Shown here: positions 50,501 to 63,100 of the stretch, one piece after another
How the letters are laid out: the number at the start of each line of letters is the position of its first letter
How positions within the stretch are numbered: position 1 is the stretch's first letter
Assembly: GCA_013423385.1 (NCBI GenBank)
Contig: BLZA01000030.1
Location: forward strand, 947,168-1,011,167
Direction of reading: 5' to 3'
Length of the DNA stretch: 64,000 bases
Origin: Naganishia liquefaciens
Taxonomy: Eukaryota; Basidiomycota; Tremellomycetes; Filobasidiales; Filobasidiaceae
Notes under the pieces: generated by a model
Databases searched by the model: none
The model's input: the letters and a program-made list of their open reading frames with translations, nothing else
What the model was told of the DNA's origin: nothing
Translations under genes and position numbers: made by a program

Positions 50501-51631
50501 GATGAATGTTTTCGACGTTTGGTGGATGTGAGACTCTGATCCGGTTGCTGGACTCCCGGTTCTCCTGGTCTGGTTGATTGGCTGGGAACAGAGCTTATGC
50601 ATGAGACCCTGATGTCCAGAGGACCGAAACCCGCGACGCACCTGTCGGAGTCCTTGATGACCCAGCTTCCAATATCAGTGGTCATTGGCCTGCCTCTTGG
50701 GTTCTTTGGAATGACGCTCTGGCCGTTACGGGCATCTGAGGAAACGACGCAATCAGACGGGTGAGCAATGACTTGAGCCGACCAGACTTGCTGTTTTCCG
50801 ACATCGATAGCAGCTTCTTCCGGGTTGTCTTGCTATAAATGCATATTGAATTGTGAAGATGACAGGAGGCACAGGGTTCGCCGCCATCACACTAAGTTGC
50901 GTCCTCTACAGATTAGCCATTGGTATTTCCCGAATCCGCCAAAACACGGACCTTCACTTTCCTTCAAAGACTCAAAGTCAAGAGCGACGGATATTTGGAG
51001 AAAGGGAATGATAGGATTTTGCGGAGTTCAAGCCCTATCAGAACCGCAAGTGGAAGCGTTTGCGATTGCACGACATACCTGATCTTACATATCTGCGGAA
51101 ACCGTCGAAACACAAGCAGTTTTAGCAAATTGATCACGGAGCGTATTCTCTTTGAAAAAACGTGGATAATTCACAAGCGGATGGCTAACGCATGCAGAGA
51201 CATGCGGGGTTCGCGTCGTCCAATAATCCGGCCGACGTTGTGTCTGATTACTTCCCGCTTTTGTTGCAGATGTGTTGGAGTGATAGAAGACATCTTTCCG
51301 CTTGGGACACGCATACAAGCAAGAAGAAGAAACTCACATCGCAAGCTTTGGCCGTTCTGAGTGCCTTAAACAGCCTCAGCTTTGCTGCCTCCGCAGCGGT
51401 CATGCTATCACCATCCTCTCGCGCAGCCGGAAATGCAGGCGACGAAGCACTGGTCCTGGCATTTCCAGAGGGACCTTGCCGACTACTGCTTTCCTGCCCA
51501 TCTTTCCAAAGCGAATCGCCAGTCCGGTCGTACGTCGCATCGCGTGGTGAAAGTTCCTCTGTGTCATCTTGCATACCCTGTTGAGCGTCTTCCCGGCCAA
51601 GAGAGTCAAAAGATGCCGGATGAGGACTCAT
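47573..51631 (-). CDS. Zn2Cys6 fungal-specific transcription factor
   Basis: Nuclear DNA-binding regulator. Seen: ATG at 51631 (MSPHPASFDSLGREDAQQGM); a basic lead-in KLRLFKALRTAKACD ending an exon at 51338; the second half of a zinc cluster, CDGGEPCASCHLHNSIC (near 50890-50830), with exact C-x5-C-x2-C-x6-C spacing; a Ser/Pro-rich linker (50700-50030); GPTSFLSLQDRLVQVLKAHT; and the fungal_trans domain with HRFFHAYSVIHHPLNPIVSL, AIRLWLLYSVYLGNYGQVDG, MGLHRDPTCQLRQVKDENLR and TLFWTTYILEKTVSLWQGRP. The last exon runs KAMIRDLFDNYLKRPDWSNT to KIPP, stop 47573-47575. The first half of the cluster could not be joined cleanly (see findings). Target genes are unknown. An isolated gene, not next to an obvious catabolic cluster. 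Confidence 0.85.
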
Positions 51632-52848
51632 TGCGGCTGTGGGTTGTCAGCGCGGAGTAGTGATTGCTGGAATTTCGGGCATGCGATGAGAATCCTTTGT
51701 GTGCCCGATTAACCAGAAGAAAGGCCGAATCCGCAATGAGGTGTGAGATAATGATCTCCGCTCTTGATGGCCGTCCCAGGCGAACGAGGTCCCGATCAAG
51801 TGATACCTCTATTCAGTCGGAGCTCATGAGATCCGCGGGTCCATGCATCTCGACAATTTGCTTGTGACGACTGCAGACGACTGCATGGCCGGCGGAATGA
51901 CCAACTGTTTGCTTTGGCATTCTGCACCGGCTGCGCGACCGAGGTGCTGATTTCTGAGCGCGGGGCGACTGGCCAGCCAGCTAATTAAGCTGGTTACTAA
52001 CTTGGGGCGGCGCGGCGCGCAACGGGATCCGAGATCTTTGCAGCTGCCAACAGCTCTGCGGCCAACGAGCTCGCTAGAATCGCGGAAGCAACGCGGTGCG
52101 TCCGTGTCAAGGCAGCTGCACAAGCCTCCCGCTAACCAATCTGTCTAGGCTTGTCAGCTCGATCAGCTGCTCGATCTAGCTCCATACATTACTCATGACC
52201 AAACTTTCGGCCTCGGAACGGGGTTCAGTGCCCGAAAGCGTGCCACGAACCGAGGCAGTTAGATAATCCCAAGTTACATGTACGAGTTTCTCAAAGCTGC
52301 TCAACAAAAACACGACCACCTCGCCATAGACACAGACACGCATACCTGCTTGTTCACGGGGACTTGACCAGCCCCTTTCACCAAGCCTAATTTAGATTGA
52401 TTGGCTGGGCGACCTCAACAGGTCTACCAGCTGGTTCATCTGTTCAGAATACTTTCAATAATTCTCTCTACCGGGAAATGCCGTTCGTATCTAATCTGAT
52501 CAATGAGCAACAACTTCGGTCCGAATGCAATATTTACAGCTGGAGATTCTTGACGTGGTTGATGCATTTGCAAGGAGAATAGCTTATAAAGCAACAAACG
52601 GGCGCAACATGAAGTTCTGGAGCCGTCGATTAGTCCTTGTGCGCGTCTCTGGGTTTGACCTCTCGTCGCGTCCCAATTCATGCGGGATTCACTAGACGAG
52701 AACGGTCAATCCGCTTTGCAAAACATGCTTTCGCAATACAAGGAGCATCGCCGACGCATAGCCAGCGCGATCTACGGAGGAAATGAGGATGGGTGGGTTC
52801 TTGCTTGTTGCATCTCGAAGTCAACAGGGGTACAATGTTACTTTCGAA
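51632..52848. other. Intergenic: transcription factor promoter and F-box/RCC1 3' flank
   Basis: 1.2 kb. CAGCTG/GATC-rich words cluster near 52030-52180 (for example CAGCTCGATCAGCTGCTCGA near 52155-52175). A short plus-strand frame at 52680-52868 overlaps the next gene's 3' end and is not supported. No RNA gene recognised. Confidence 0.5.
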
Positions 52849-55141
52849 CTACCTCCGAGGAACATTGAACCCGCCACTGCCCCTGAAGGCTCCTCTGGCG
52901 GCGAAACCGAATCTGACGAAGGGCAAACCTCCCCGGCGTGGGGCCCCGCCTTCGCTCAAGTGTAAGCGATTAATTTGGTCTTGGCCGTCATATACCTCTT
53001 CGTGACCGTCTTGCGAAATCCCTGACGCAATGAGGCTGGCGTCTAGGGTCCCTGTCTCACTTGCGAACATACTCGAGGCATCGTCCCCTGGAGTGCCTGC
53101 AGATTGCACCACTTTCCCGTCGGCCCGCTTCGGAAGTCGCTTATCCGCATTCTCTGCTGAGATCGTAGTATCTGCCGACGCATTCATTGGCATGGCTTCC
53201 GAGGATGGCCGGCCATCTCCTGTAGCGCAATAATCGCGCATGTCTACCACCAGCGCCCCGCTTTGCCAGCCACCAGCCGCAACGTCGAATACAAACCGTC
53301 GGTTCCAGAAAGCGGGCTTGAAGTCACCTGTTTCCGTCCTTTGCTGACGGTCAGAAAATTCTCCGAGATATCGCTGATTTGGCCGTCCTTTATTGTTCCT
53401 TTCGTCGCCTCTTCCGAAGGGGATAACGGTCGGCTGATGCAAAGCCCCGACATTGCGAGAACCGATTTCGCCTCGACCTAGTTGACCTGCCGTGTTCTCT
53501 CCCCACGCAAAAGCGTGGCCAGCATGATCGCAAGCCACTGTATGGTAATCTCCCATCACGACCTTACGTACAGGGATACCGCTTGGGGTATCGATTGTTG
53601 AGATGTGAGGATCGGCTGTCGATAGTTCCGCAAACTTTACGCTAAAGGTCTTGGTCGTCGAGTATGAGGTGATTGCGTTGAACGATGCGGAAACGTGTCT
53701 CACGTCAGGCCCGGATAAGGCTGCCAACTGGGGGAATAAGCTTCAGCGTCGATTCGTGGCACGAATGCTGCCACGACTCACATATCGCCAAGTTTTCTTG
53801 TGGAAATTGTCATTCTCGCCGACCTCCAAGAACCACAATTCGCCATTCGCCTTTAAAGCTGCGCAAAAATTATCGCCCGCTCCAACCGCGATGACTTGAT
53901 TGGGATCCTCAATGATGGTATGCTTCGACATTGAAAGGTTATCGCCCCACATGCTCTTGCCAAGCCCATGAACGTCCTCTGCAGTCAAGGTCGGGATTGC
54001 CGGCAACTCGCGCGGAACTTCGGGTCCGATCTCTCCCCATTTGACAGGAATTGATGTTTGCTCGGAGTATGCTTGGAAATTGTCTTCATCGTCCCCTTCC
54101 AAAGGCCCTTGCAATCTATCATCAGCAGTGAGAGTGTTCGCATAGCTTGCTAGAAAAGGCCACCAGGCGTAAATCTTTCCCGTATTGGAGAGGCATACAC
54201 TCCAGTTCCAACCAGCCTCTGCCTGAATCAAACCGAGAGGGGCGTTGGCTGCAGCAAGCTGAAGTCCAGTATGCTTGTATGCCTGGAAGCCAGAGGTGTC
54301 AGTACATATGATCTGAAGAACGCCATTACATTCATACCCTGCCGTAAGCTCTCATCTCCCACACCTCATTCCCTTCGTCGAGGAGAAGGATATGTCGGCG
54401 GCCAATGCTGCATACATGACAGTGTTATGGCCTGCGCGAGACCTAGCTTGCGAGGACAACATACCTGATCTTCCGTATGGGCGCTGGAAGGCCCAGTTTG
54501 GTCGGAGTGACGACTCTTTTCGAGGCCGAGGCGTAGTCCCATTGTCCTCCAAAGAATGATGCGTCCAACTGTCCCCAGACCCAGACATCTCCTTCACTGT
54601 CCCTCGCGATAAAGCTGAACCCTCCACTCTTGAGTTCCACAAGACCCGCATAGAGCTCTGTGCCCCTGTCTCTGTCTTTCTTCCGTCGGCCTCTTGACGA
54701 CTTGAACACGGAAGTAATCTCTACCGGGTAGGGTACACTCGGTGGTGAGCGGAATGTTGCCAGATGCGGGCTCGACTGCGGAATACCCGAACGATGGTTC
54801 TCCGTCGAGCCCCAGACATAGACCTTCTTCTCGAAGAAAGCGATTCAGCATAGCTGCCGGCGGTCTGCTAGAACGCTTACCGGGTTCCTCAGTCCTTTCC
54901 AGAGATTTCGAGCAAAACCAAAGGTCACTCGGTCCACGTCGAATAAATCAAAGTCCAGCCCAAAATCCATTCTGATGCGTTTCCTCCAGAAAGCCTCGTC
55001 TTTGGTGAGTATGCTGAGCCGTCTGCTTGTCTGACCTAGACGATCCACATCTTTACAATCGAGATGAAATAGGATGCCCTCAATCAAGACCTCGTCAGGC
55101 AAATCGTCGAAAACGATTGAACCTCCATTGCTGGTTTCCAT
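52849..55141 (-). CDS. F-box protein with RCC1-type repeats (Saf1-like)
   Basis: Putative SCF ubiquitin-ligase substrate receptor. Seen: ATG at 55141 (METSNGGSIVFDDLPDEVLI); an F-box at residues about 10-50 (FDDLPDEVLIEGILFHLDCK, DVDRLGQTSRRLSILTKDEA, FWRKRI); then beta-propeller repeats with the RCC1 look: KVYVWGSTENHRSG, FIARDSEGDVWVWGQLDASF, WNWSVCLSNTGKIYAWWPF, VIAVGAGDNFCAALKANGEL, and VVMGDYHTVACDHAGHAFAW with GENTAGQLGRGEIG. The C-terminus is Ala/Gly/Arg-rich and ends GGFNVPRR at 52849. Yeast Saf1 has the same F-box plus RCC1-repeat plan and targets vacuolar protein precursors in quiescence. Orthology is inferred from architecture only. The extreme C-terminal 60 residues look less structured and may include a missed intron. 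Confidence 0.85.
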
Positions 55142-55730
55142 GGCCGTCCAGACTGCAAGCTGTTTTGACGAGGCGTTCAGAAGATAAGCTGAAGTCAGGC
55201 TGGATGCTGGTCAGGCAACGTCAGGGCTGGTGAAGGATTCTGGGATGTAGAGTGGTGGAAAGTGAGCGATGTCGATCTTCAGAAGGCTTGATAGAATATA
55301 GAAGGCTTGCGTCGAATAGGTTAAATGCTGACTGACTGCTCGAGGTTGATGAGCATGTCGCATGTCGGATATGACCGTCATATCATGTTACAGACACGTC
55401 ATACCTCTGGATCAATTGCGCGGCGCACATGGTCAAGGTAGTATGTGCCCAATCGTCAATCAGCTAGTCAATAGTTTACAGCAGAGCAAATGCTGAAGAA
55501 TAGAATGACCAGCACGAAAACCGTCTGTCAAAGTTGTACATGCTTGTATCCTTTAGCTCGCCGTATTGACGTACATCAATCAGACCACTCAGAACGACGA
55601 GTATATACGCTAATGTCAGCCCTTAGACCTTGTATATAACCAGTTTTACCGTTAACAAGATAAAGCTGTAGACGTTTGTCTGAATCTGCACATGCAGATC
55701 GATGATGGCAGTCTCATATCGCCAAGGCCA
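55142..55730. other. Intergenic: F-box/RCC1 promoter and hydrolase 3' flank
   Basis: 590 bases, moderately AT-rich around 55440-55690. No gene, repeat or RNA signature recognised. Confidence 0.5.
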
Positions 55731-58700
55731 TTACTTCACGTTCTTTGGATCCGATTCCGCTTTGGAGAAGAAATTGGCCATCGCAGCCCACAAACTCAAT
55801 GCGCCCAATTGGACCCCTTCATCCGTCATTCGGTCGGCCATACGCGCGAGATCCATCGCTTGAGACTGCAGGCAAAATCTATGTTTAGTGTCACAGTGAT
55901 ACAGTAACGAATACTCACAGTATCGCGTCTACCGACGATTGCACTCGGCGGCGGCATCTCATCCTGCAAAGCCCACGCCCACGAAATATCGTTATCCATG
56001 ATGTACGCCGCCTCGTCGAAAGGCTTTTCCGAATTGTGTTCGTCTTTCTTTCCCGCCAAGTGTTTTTGCCACTTTCTGACTTGTTTTTGCTCATCCCTTT
56101 CCGCCTTTCTCAAATGAGCCAGTCGATGCCGCTCGATTCGCTTAGCAACCGACTTGAACTTGTCATCCCAGAGTGCCTTGATGAAGCAGATGTTAATTCG
56201 CGGCTATTTGTTAGGTATCGCGACTGAAGATAATGACTCACTTGTCCCGTAAGATATCGCAATGCCTGTCAAATAGGAAGCTTCAACACGGATAGCACAA
56301 CGGAATTGATTTCGAGTACTCACTGGTGCTTCCTTGATCACACCAATTTCCTCCAAAGGCAGATGCAGGAAGGGAAGATCTTTCACATCTTCCAGGGGTC
56401 TACATTTCCCACCCAGGGATACTCTTTCTCGGATAAACGCGAATTGTTCGTCCTTACAAAGATTTCAGCAAAGGAATATTCGCCTCGGCGGAATGTGAAG
56501 AAAGCTTACTTGATAGATTTTTGAATTGCCGGCTGATCCTTCCGGAATATCCGATGGAACCTTGATCTCATCCGAGGGGAAATTTGGGTCAAGAACATCG
56601 CTTGAATTACCAACGTCCGGAAGATTCTCCTGTACAGGAGAGTCGACATAACCTTCCGCATCACTGTCATCGCGAGACTGAGGAAGGTCCCTTTCCGAAG
56701 GTGTACGTGATTGAGTTGCAGATATTCCTTCGGTTGAGTCGTTATGTTCCGGATAGCGTTTTTCAGAATTGGACAAAAAGGAGAACGTCTTCCTGAAGCT
56801 GGGTTTCGAGTGGGAAGCGCGGTACGGCCCTGTGTGTGTTGAAGAGATTTCCTCCGTCGACGTGTTGACCGATATGGGCTCTGCCAATGTGAGGGGCGCA
56901 AGTGACGGTGGTGGGACATTGGATCCCGATGTGGACTCAGCCGAAAGACTGCTGGGAGGTAAAGTGGACTCTGGCAATTCGGTCATGGCCAATGTAGTGC
57001 TTGCTCCTGTCCTGGATTGAAGACCGCTTGATAGAGAACTTTGACTGCTGGGATGCTTTCTAGTAGCGAATCTGCAGAAATTTGCGATTGCTCGATAACA
57101 ATGCTTTGCGGGTTCTGACATCGAAATCATTGGCAGAACGTGGCATGTGTGATCATAGACCTGAAGATGAACTTGCGTTGGGCCGTATTTCCTCTCGATT
57201 CCTTGAAGAGACGGTAGTTGCTCCTTCGCGCTCGCCTTCAAGGGATATTGATCCGGGCAGGCAGCCTTATGGGCACTATTGAACCCCTGATCAGATCCCG
57301 AGGACGGTACCACTCAATTACGCCCAGGCGCTACTTACACGTATACAATCTCATCCCGCAACACCTCCGCATCACTGGCGATGATCAATAAGGGCGGAAG
57401 ACCTCCTAGATATCCCATCACGGGACTGACTAGCGGAACTTTAACGGAAATGCTTCAGTCTTCTGGGTCGCTGGCAATATCCGGTGCTGTACTTACAGGA
57501 GAGCTGATCGTTAGTAGCATAAAGCTGAATTTGACTGCGAATCGTGACGGGCTTGCCAGCGATGTCTAATTGAATAACATTCCTGGATCTCGCAGGATCC
57601 ACCGAAGAGTGATTCTCGCCTAAATCTGTAGGACCCGGATGATGTCCCGGGTGCTCTTCAGACGTCGGGTGAAGCGCGGACTTGTAGTCTCCATCTTTGA
57701 TAGGCTCGATCTTGGTATCTCCGCGGGCGGTCGTCTCTTCTTCGTCCGGAGCCGTCACTCCTGCAGCTGTTGCGAACTCGTCTGCAGACACTTCCGCTGC
57801 AACTTCTCCATGTCCGCCACCAGTACTCTGCTTGGAATGGCTGGTAAATCGGCTAACGGCGTCTTTCACCTTTGAGCGTAGGGTTTGCTGGACAGTCTGG
57901 GTAAGCTCCGGCGGGGGTGGTGGCCATAGAGTAGACGGTTTCTACGTAGTACCTGACATTAGTCGTCATGAGAGGGGAATTGTGTTGTGCTTACATGTAT
58001 GAATCCATATGGCGGAATTATATCCGTAGCTGTATTTTGCATTACGGAGGGGAATGAGTGCGTCAAATCGGACCACTGCAATGATAATGAGTTTTCAGTG
58101 AAAGTCCGCAATGTCTGAACTCACGGGACTGATGAGAACAGCTCCAGCTGGTACTGGTAAGCCGGTATCGCGAATGATCTGTAGCAGTGTGAGGACAAGA
58201 TTCCCGCCTTCCATGTCATGTATCGTATGCTGGTCAATTTGATCGATTGCAATTAGCATCTGAACACCCACCTGCAGAATCGCCGGCGAGAATTAGGTTC
58301 TTAGGGTCAACGGGGCGATGTTTACTATTGGGCGGCGGTCGTATCAAATAGAGATACGCTGCGAGACAGTCTTGTATCGCGCATGGAAACGGAAATTGAG
58401 GTGCTTTCTGCGTGATGTGTGATCATGAGGGCATCCCGATGTAAGTGGCGGAAACACAACAAACCCGGTAGTTGACAGCTATTTCAGATGACCACAAGCC
58501 AGATAAACAAATGTAACATTGAGGAGATGTGGAAGTAGATATATGCTTACCGAAACACCGGCCACGCATCTTCCTCGCATATCTCCAGATAGTATACCTG
58601 TTAAGCATATCCATCAGGAACCGTCGCAGAACAGTAAAGCCTCATTGCAAGCTTGCTATACCTGTGAGTATTGACTAGATATAAAGCACTATGAGTTGTC

Positions 58701-59584
58701 GTGACTCAACAAGCATGCTGCATCAGACTCACCAGAGCCCCAGTAATGAGCTCCACCTTGAAAACCTGGTAATCAGTCATCTGGTCTCAAACCCGAACTC
58801 CTATGCCATATTACCTGGAATATACATCATGCAACGCAGATGATCCATTTCATGTGTGACTGTCAGAGTGATCAGCATGGCAGATGTAAGGAAGATAGCG
58901 GTATCCTGACACTCACACTCTCCCTCGACACCGTTGTCCTCACTATCTGGCTTGTGTCTCCCACCGCTCGGCAGCGCCTCCTTCAATTTATCCCTTCTCT
59001 GCGCGATCTTGTGCTTCTTCCGACGTTCTTCCTCCTTCTTTAGCCTCTCCTCTTCTTGTTTCCAATCCTTCTTGATTCCGATCCATTCACCCTCGACGCC
59101 CGCCTGGAATCTGACAGTCCACCACTTCATGCCGCCGCAGATCTTGAACACGTTTTCAGGTCCGCCGAGCGCCTGTATGAGCAATTCCGCAGCGTCAGAG
59201 CACGATGGGCTTATTGGAATGAGCACGCGATGGGTGAGAACCCAGGGCGGGGACGGAGTCTTGGTCATCCCGAATTTCTGTAGTTCTTCGACGGTATGCC
59301 TGGAACAATTGTCGCTTTAGCCAAAACTGATGTCTCGCGGTGACCGAGACGCACTTGGTGGAAGTCTCCAAGAAGAACTTGATGAGAACGAAAGCTAGAA
59401 TCAAGCTGTATCAGCGGAGCGCAGTTCGCCCCCAGGAGCGGTATGCAGTCTTACCTTCATCGTACATGAAATCCCCTCGAGCCTTGGTATCTTTGGTAAC
59501 CTTTTTCTTCAACAAATAATGTTTGATGGCTGTCTCGAGGAGTACCGGCCCAGCCTGTGAGACCACGGCAGGCGTCAACATCAT
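55731..59584 (-). CDS. Hormone-sensitive-lipase-type alpha/beta hydrolase with long C-terminal extension
   Basis: Putative esterase or lipase. Seen: ATGs at 59584 and 59581 (MMLTPAVVSQAGPVLLETAI); a helical N-terminus with a very charged coiled segment (KQEEERLKKEEERRKKHKIA); the oxyanion region spliced as MMYIPGFQGGAHYWGSVNTH, where most relatives have HGG and this has QGG; RYTIWRYARKMRGRCFAVNY + RKAPQFPFPCAIQD; the nucleophile elbow LILAGDSAGGNLVLTL (an intron falls inside GDSAG|GN near 58230-58275); SDLTHSFPSV; the acid site LIIASDAEVLRDEIVYV; and the histidine site VYDHTCHVLPM. So Ser, Asp and His are all present. After the fold comes about 450 residues of Ser-rich linker, then KKDEHNSEKPFDEAAYIMDN and a helical end, stop at 55731. 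Joins use a 33-nt exon and two microexons (see findings). Divergent from symplekin. Confidence 0.88.
58465..58478 (-). other. 14-nt microexon in the hydrolase gene
   Basis: CTGTCAACTACCGG on the coding strand, preceded by AAATAG and followed by GTTTGT. It completes Ala and supplies Val-Asn-Tyr-Arg, giving RCF-AVNYR-KAPQFPFPC, the sequence expected at this place in the family. Confidence 0.85.
58662..58674 (-). other. 13-nt microexon in the hydrolase gene
   Basis: TCAATACTCACAG on the coding strand, preceded by ATCTAG and followed by GTATAG. It joins GS to RYTIW as GS-VNTH-RYTIW, matching the conserved block of the family. Confidence 0.85.
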
Positions 59585-60192
59585 GGGCGACGCTGTCTTG
59601 CTGGATCCGCTTGTACGTTGATCGTGCCGTCTTTTGACAAGTGGAGAAGTTGTGAAGAGGATTGCCGATCCGAGCCGAGGCGACTTTATGGAGTGAAAGA
59701 CGTGAAGAGAGACAACTGGTCTAGCTTGCGAGCTTCAATGAATGGCATCCGTATCCGATGCGGGAATGAATTCCGGGAAATGCGGGAGTGTAGAGTCGGT
59801 TTCGAGTCGCTGAAACAAAACGGGTGACAGCCGAAACCTGACATCATCATTTCAAGGGAGATTTTTGGAAGCCGCACGATGAGACCTTTAATTCACCGTA
59901 AAGTAGACTCCTCGGCAATCGAAATGCCCCAGAGCGGAGGTGCCTTCTTCAAAGTCCGTATGACGCCTGATCGAGAGCGGTCTTGTCGTGTCTCGCAGAG
60001 CTTAGCTGGTATTCTTCGGGGAGGATCCTTGTCACGTCAACAAGTGGACCGAGTCTCTTGACTCTTGCGCGAATTGAGGCAGTGATCCTGCGGAGAGACA
60101 TCTAATACATCCCAGGCTGTCGCATTCTTGGGAGTGTGGAACCTTGGACCCAAGCACTTTGAGGGCTTCAAGCTCCGAAGCCGTCTCCCAAA
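59585..60192. promoter_or_regulatory. Divergent promoter region of hydrolase and symplekin genes
   Basis: 608 bases between the two start codons. No gene or repeat recognised; short frames have no signature. Confidence 0.5.
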
Positions 60193-63100
60193 ATGGATCC
60201 CTATCAGGCCTTGACCATCGCACTTTCTCAGCCTGCAGACTCATCAGCGCAGGCAGCGGCCCTTCAAGCGGCAACAAAAATATTCGAAGCTCATCCTCAG
60301 CAGATAGAATACATCTGTCTGCCCTTGCTCGATGCTATCAAGGAAAATCCGGACTCAACCCTCAAACGATGGGTGCTGCAGACTGTTGCGTATGCCGTCA
60401 GCAGAAGTCATTTGTTGTATGAGACCAAGCTATCCAGTAAGTAGCGGAACCTCCCAGCGCTTTCCGAGCACATTTAGGGAAACGGCGGCGGCGTGATCTC
60501 GTAGAATGCGCAACAATGTATCTGAATCTGCAATCCATCTGTTGCCGTATAGTTGCGGAAAAGGTCTTGCCAGCCCTTAGCACGATCATTGCCGATCTGT
60601 CCGCTCCAATCGTTGCCAAAATGGCAACACAGATTGCGACATGCGCCTATCCATTGATTTATGGATCCATGTGAGTTATTTCCCCAGCTTAGCGTGCATG
60701 CGGCAATCTCGTGGGACATACCTAAAATCTAACTGTTCTGTCTCACGATGTCCCAGCGCTTCTTCGCCTATGGCTCCAGATGCTCAAGTCAAACTGCAAC
60801 AGCGCTGGAACACCATGACACAAATCAAGTCTATCATCATCGCCTACGCTCTCGCCATTTCCATCGATCCGGCATCACTGGGTCAACCAAGAGACGTCAA
60901 CTCTGGACTCCGGGTGGCCAGTTGGAAGTTCATTCAGCGGGTGATATGCATAGGCACTCGAGGGAGCACGGTAGAGCCTAGAGTACGTCATGCGCCTCTT
61001 TCACGGGCATCCCACTGATCGCCTCGCTTCTACCATCAGGATCGCTTAGATGCAAGCTTGGATCTCTGCCCTCTGGATCATCCCATCATTCGCTCCGGGA
61101 ATCTGGAGATTGAAGCACAGCAGATGGCAGAACAGCTGGCTGAGACGTTGAAGTCCAATGCGTGAGGTCTTCCGACCAGCAAGATGCAGCGTTCTCCTAA
61201 TCTATTGCGCCTTTCAGAGATCCATCTGTTCTCTACGCCTTGTTCAACATCATTCCACCGCTGCTACGGCTTCGACCCAACCTTGCTAACTCTCTGATAC
61301 AAGCACTGCATATGTGGACCCCCGACCATATGATTGCAGCGAGGATCCCCGCCAGTCAAATTCGGTCTATTGAGAAAACACTCAAGATCGTCATGGTTCA
61401 TCTCCGGAGGTACGCATCATGTTGAGATAACGGGGAGAAGCTCTTCTGACCTCGTTTGTTTTCCGACTCAGGATACCGGTCTTTGCTACCTTTAGTGCTC
61501 AGTTGCAAGATGCACAGCAGAAACAGAGTGAACGTTTGGTCATTGCACTCAGGGAGGAGAAGGCGGCAAGGCAGGCCAGAACACTACAAAGGGCGCAGGA
61601 AGAAGCTCAGAAGGCAGCCAAGCGGGCATTGGAGACCGCTGAGGAGACGACGAAGGGCAGTGTGGCGAACAAAAGGGCGCGAACCAGATCACCGTCGATT
61701 CCTGGCGAAGTCTCTGCCAATCAGCTCAATATCCGTCCAAACGGGGTTGCAAGTGCAAGTCAACCGCCATACGGGGAACTCGGTTCGGGAATTGGTTCAT
61801 ACTTTGATACAACAACACTTGGGTTCGAAGTCGCAACGGATCTGCTGATGGCCAGTCTACGAGCGATTGACAGCGACAAGCTGACGTCGATCATACACGT
61901 CAGTGGTTCCAATGGATGAGCATCCGGCTCAACTAATTGCATATACTACAGGACGCACGCCGCAAAATATCTAAGCCAACATCTGGAGTTATGCAAGCTT
62001 TGCAGATCGCTCTCGGTCAAGATAATTCCAATGTCTCTCATCCCGCCAATATCCGACTTACCGGTAGCGAATCAGCTATGCCTGCGCGCTTCAAAGAAGA
62101 CGAACCCGATGAGATGCTACTCGACCCGAACGACGAAGACTCGGCCATACCGTCCGGAGCCTTGTTAGCCAAGGCACAGCAAGAGTATGATGTCAAGGAA
62201 GAGGATCCGCCGATTGAGGACCCTCTGAATGTTCTTGTGGATGAAGAAGAAGCAGATCTCATTATGGAGGTCGCGCCGGAAGAGTTGGAAGCGGAGGAAG
62301 ATTTGCTGGAAGAGGAAGTGATGCCGTTCCACTTCGCCAACTTTACGCTCCTGAAATCAAAGCCGCTGACCGAAGCTTCGCGGCGGCAACTCATGATTAG
62401 CGCTATCGAAAGGATCTACACTGGGGGTCAACATGTTGAACAAAACTATACTGCCGATTCGCAGCCATTCATTGGCACGGATAACGAAGAGTCGAGTCTG
62501 CCAGCAGGCTCCGCCGTCACAACGAAGGACGTATACGTCCTGTTGCTTGCTCGACTTAGCAGCCGGGGCCTTGAAAGGGCTTCGGAGACCGATGAGCCAG
62601 ATCAACGGGACGGGCAAGACCGGATTCGTCAATCCATATGCGATTTCGTTCTAGCGGATTTTACCAATCGGTAAAGCTGCATTAGAGGGAGTTGTGGGTT
62701 CCATTTGCTGATCTTGCTTGCTTCCTCATCCTGCAGCATGAAACTGGCATCGGTTTGGCTCAACGAAGAGTGGTTCAATAGTAAAATGCTAGGTGTTGTT
62801 GCCGATTCCAGCGTGAGTAACGCCGCTGCTCATTCGCGATCGTCCGATTTCCTAACACAGTCATAGTCACCCTACGATACATGGCTTGCAAAAGTTTTGG
62901 CTGCTACCGCAAAAAGTGTCGGCAACGACGACAACACCTTGGTCGAATTTTTGCTGGATCTGCCCGAATTGACTCCAAATGTTCTACAAGGCATCCGGCG
63001 CATATCCGAAAACGTTGATACGTGAGTTCCCATAATGCCTCGACGCGGAAAAATCCTGATACTTTCATAGTGCCATGGCAGGTGTGACGACCTTACGAGA

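Noticed and set aside
52680-52868. Short plus-strand frame starting MRDSLDENGQSALQNMLSQY
   Set aside because: It reads into the antisense of the F-box/RCC1 gene and has no continuation by plausible splicing.
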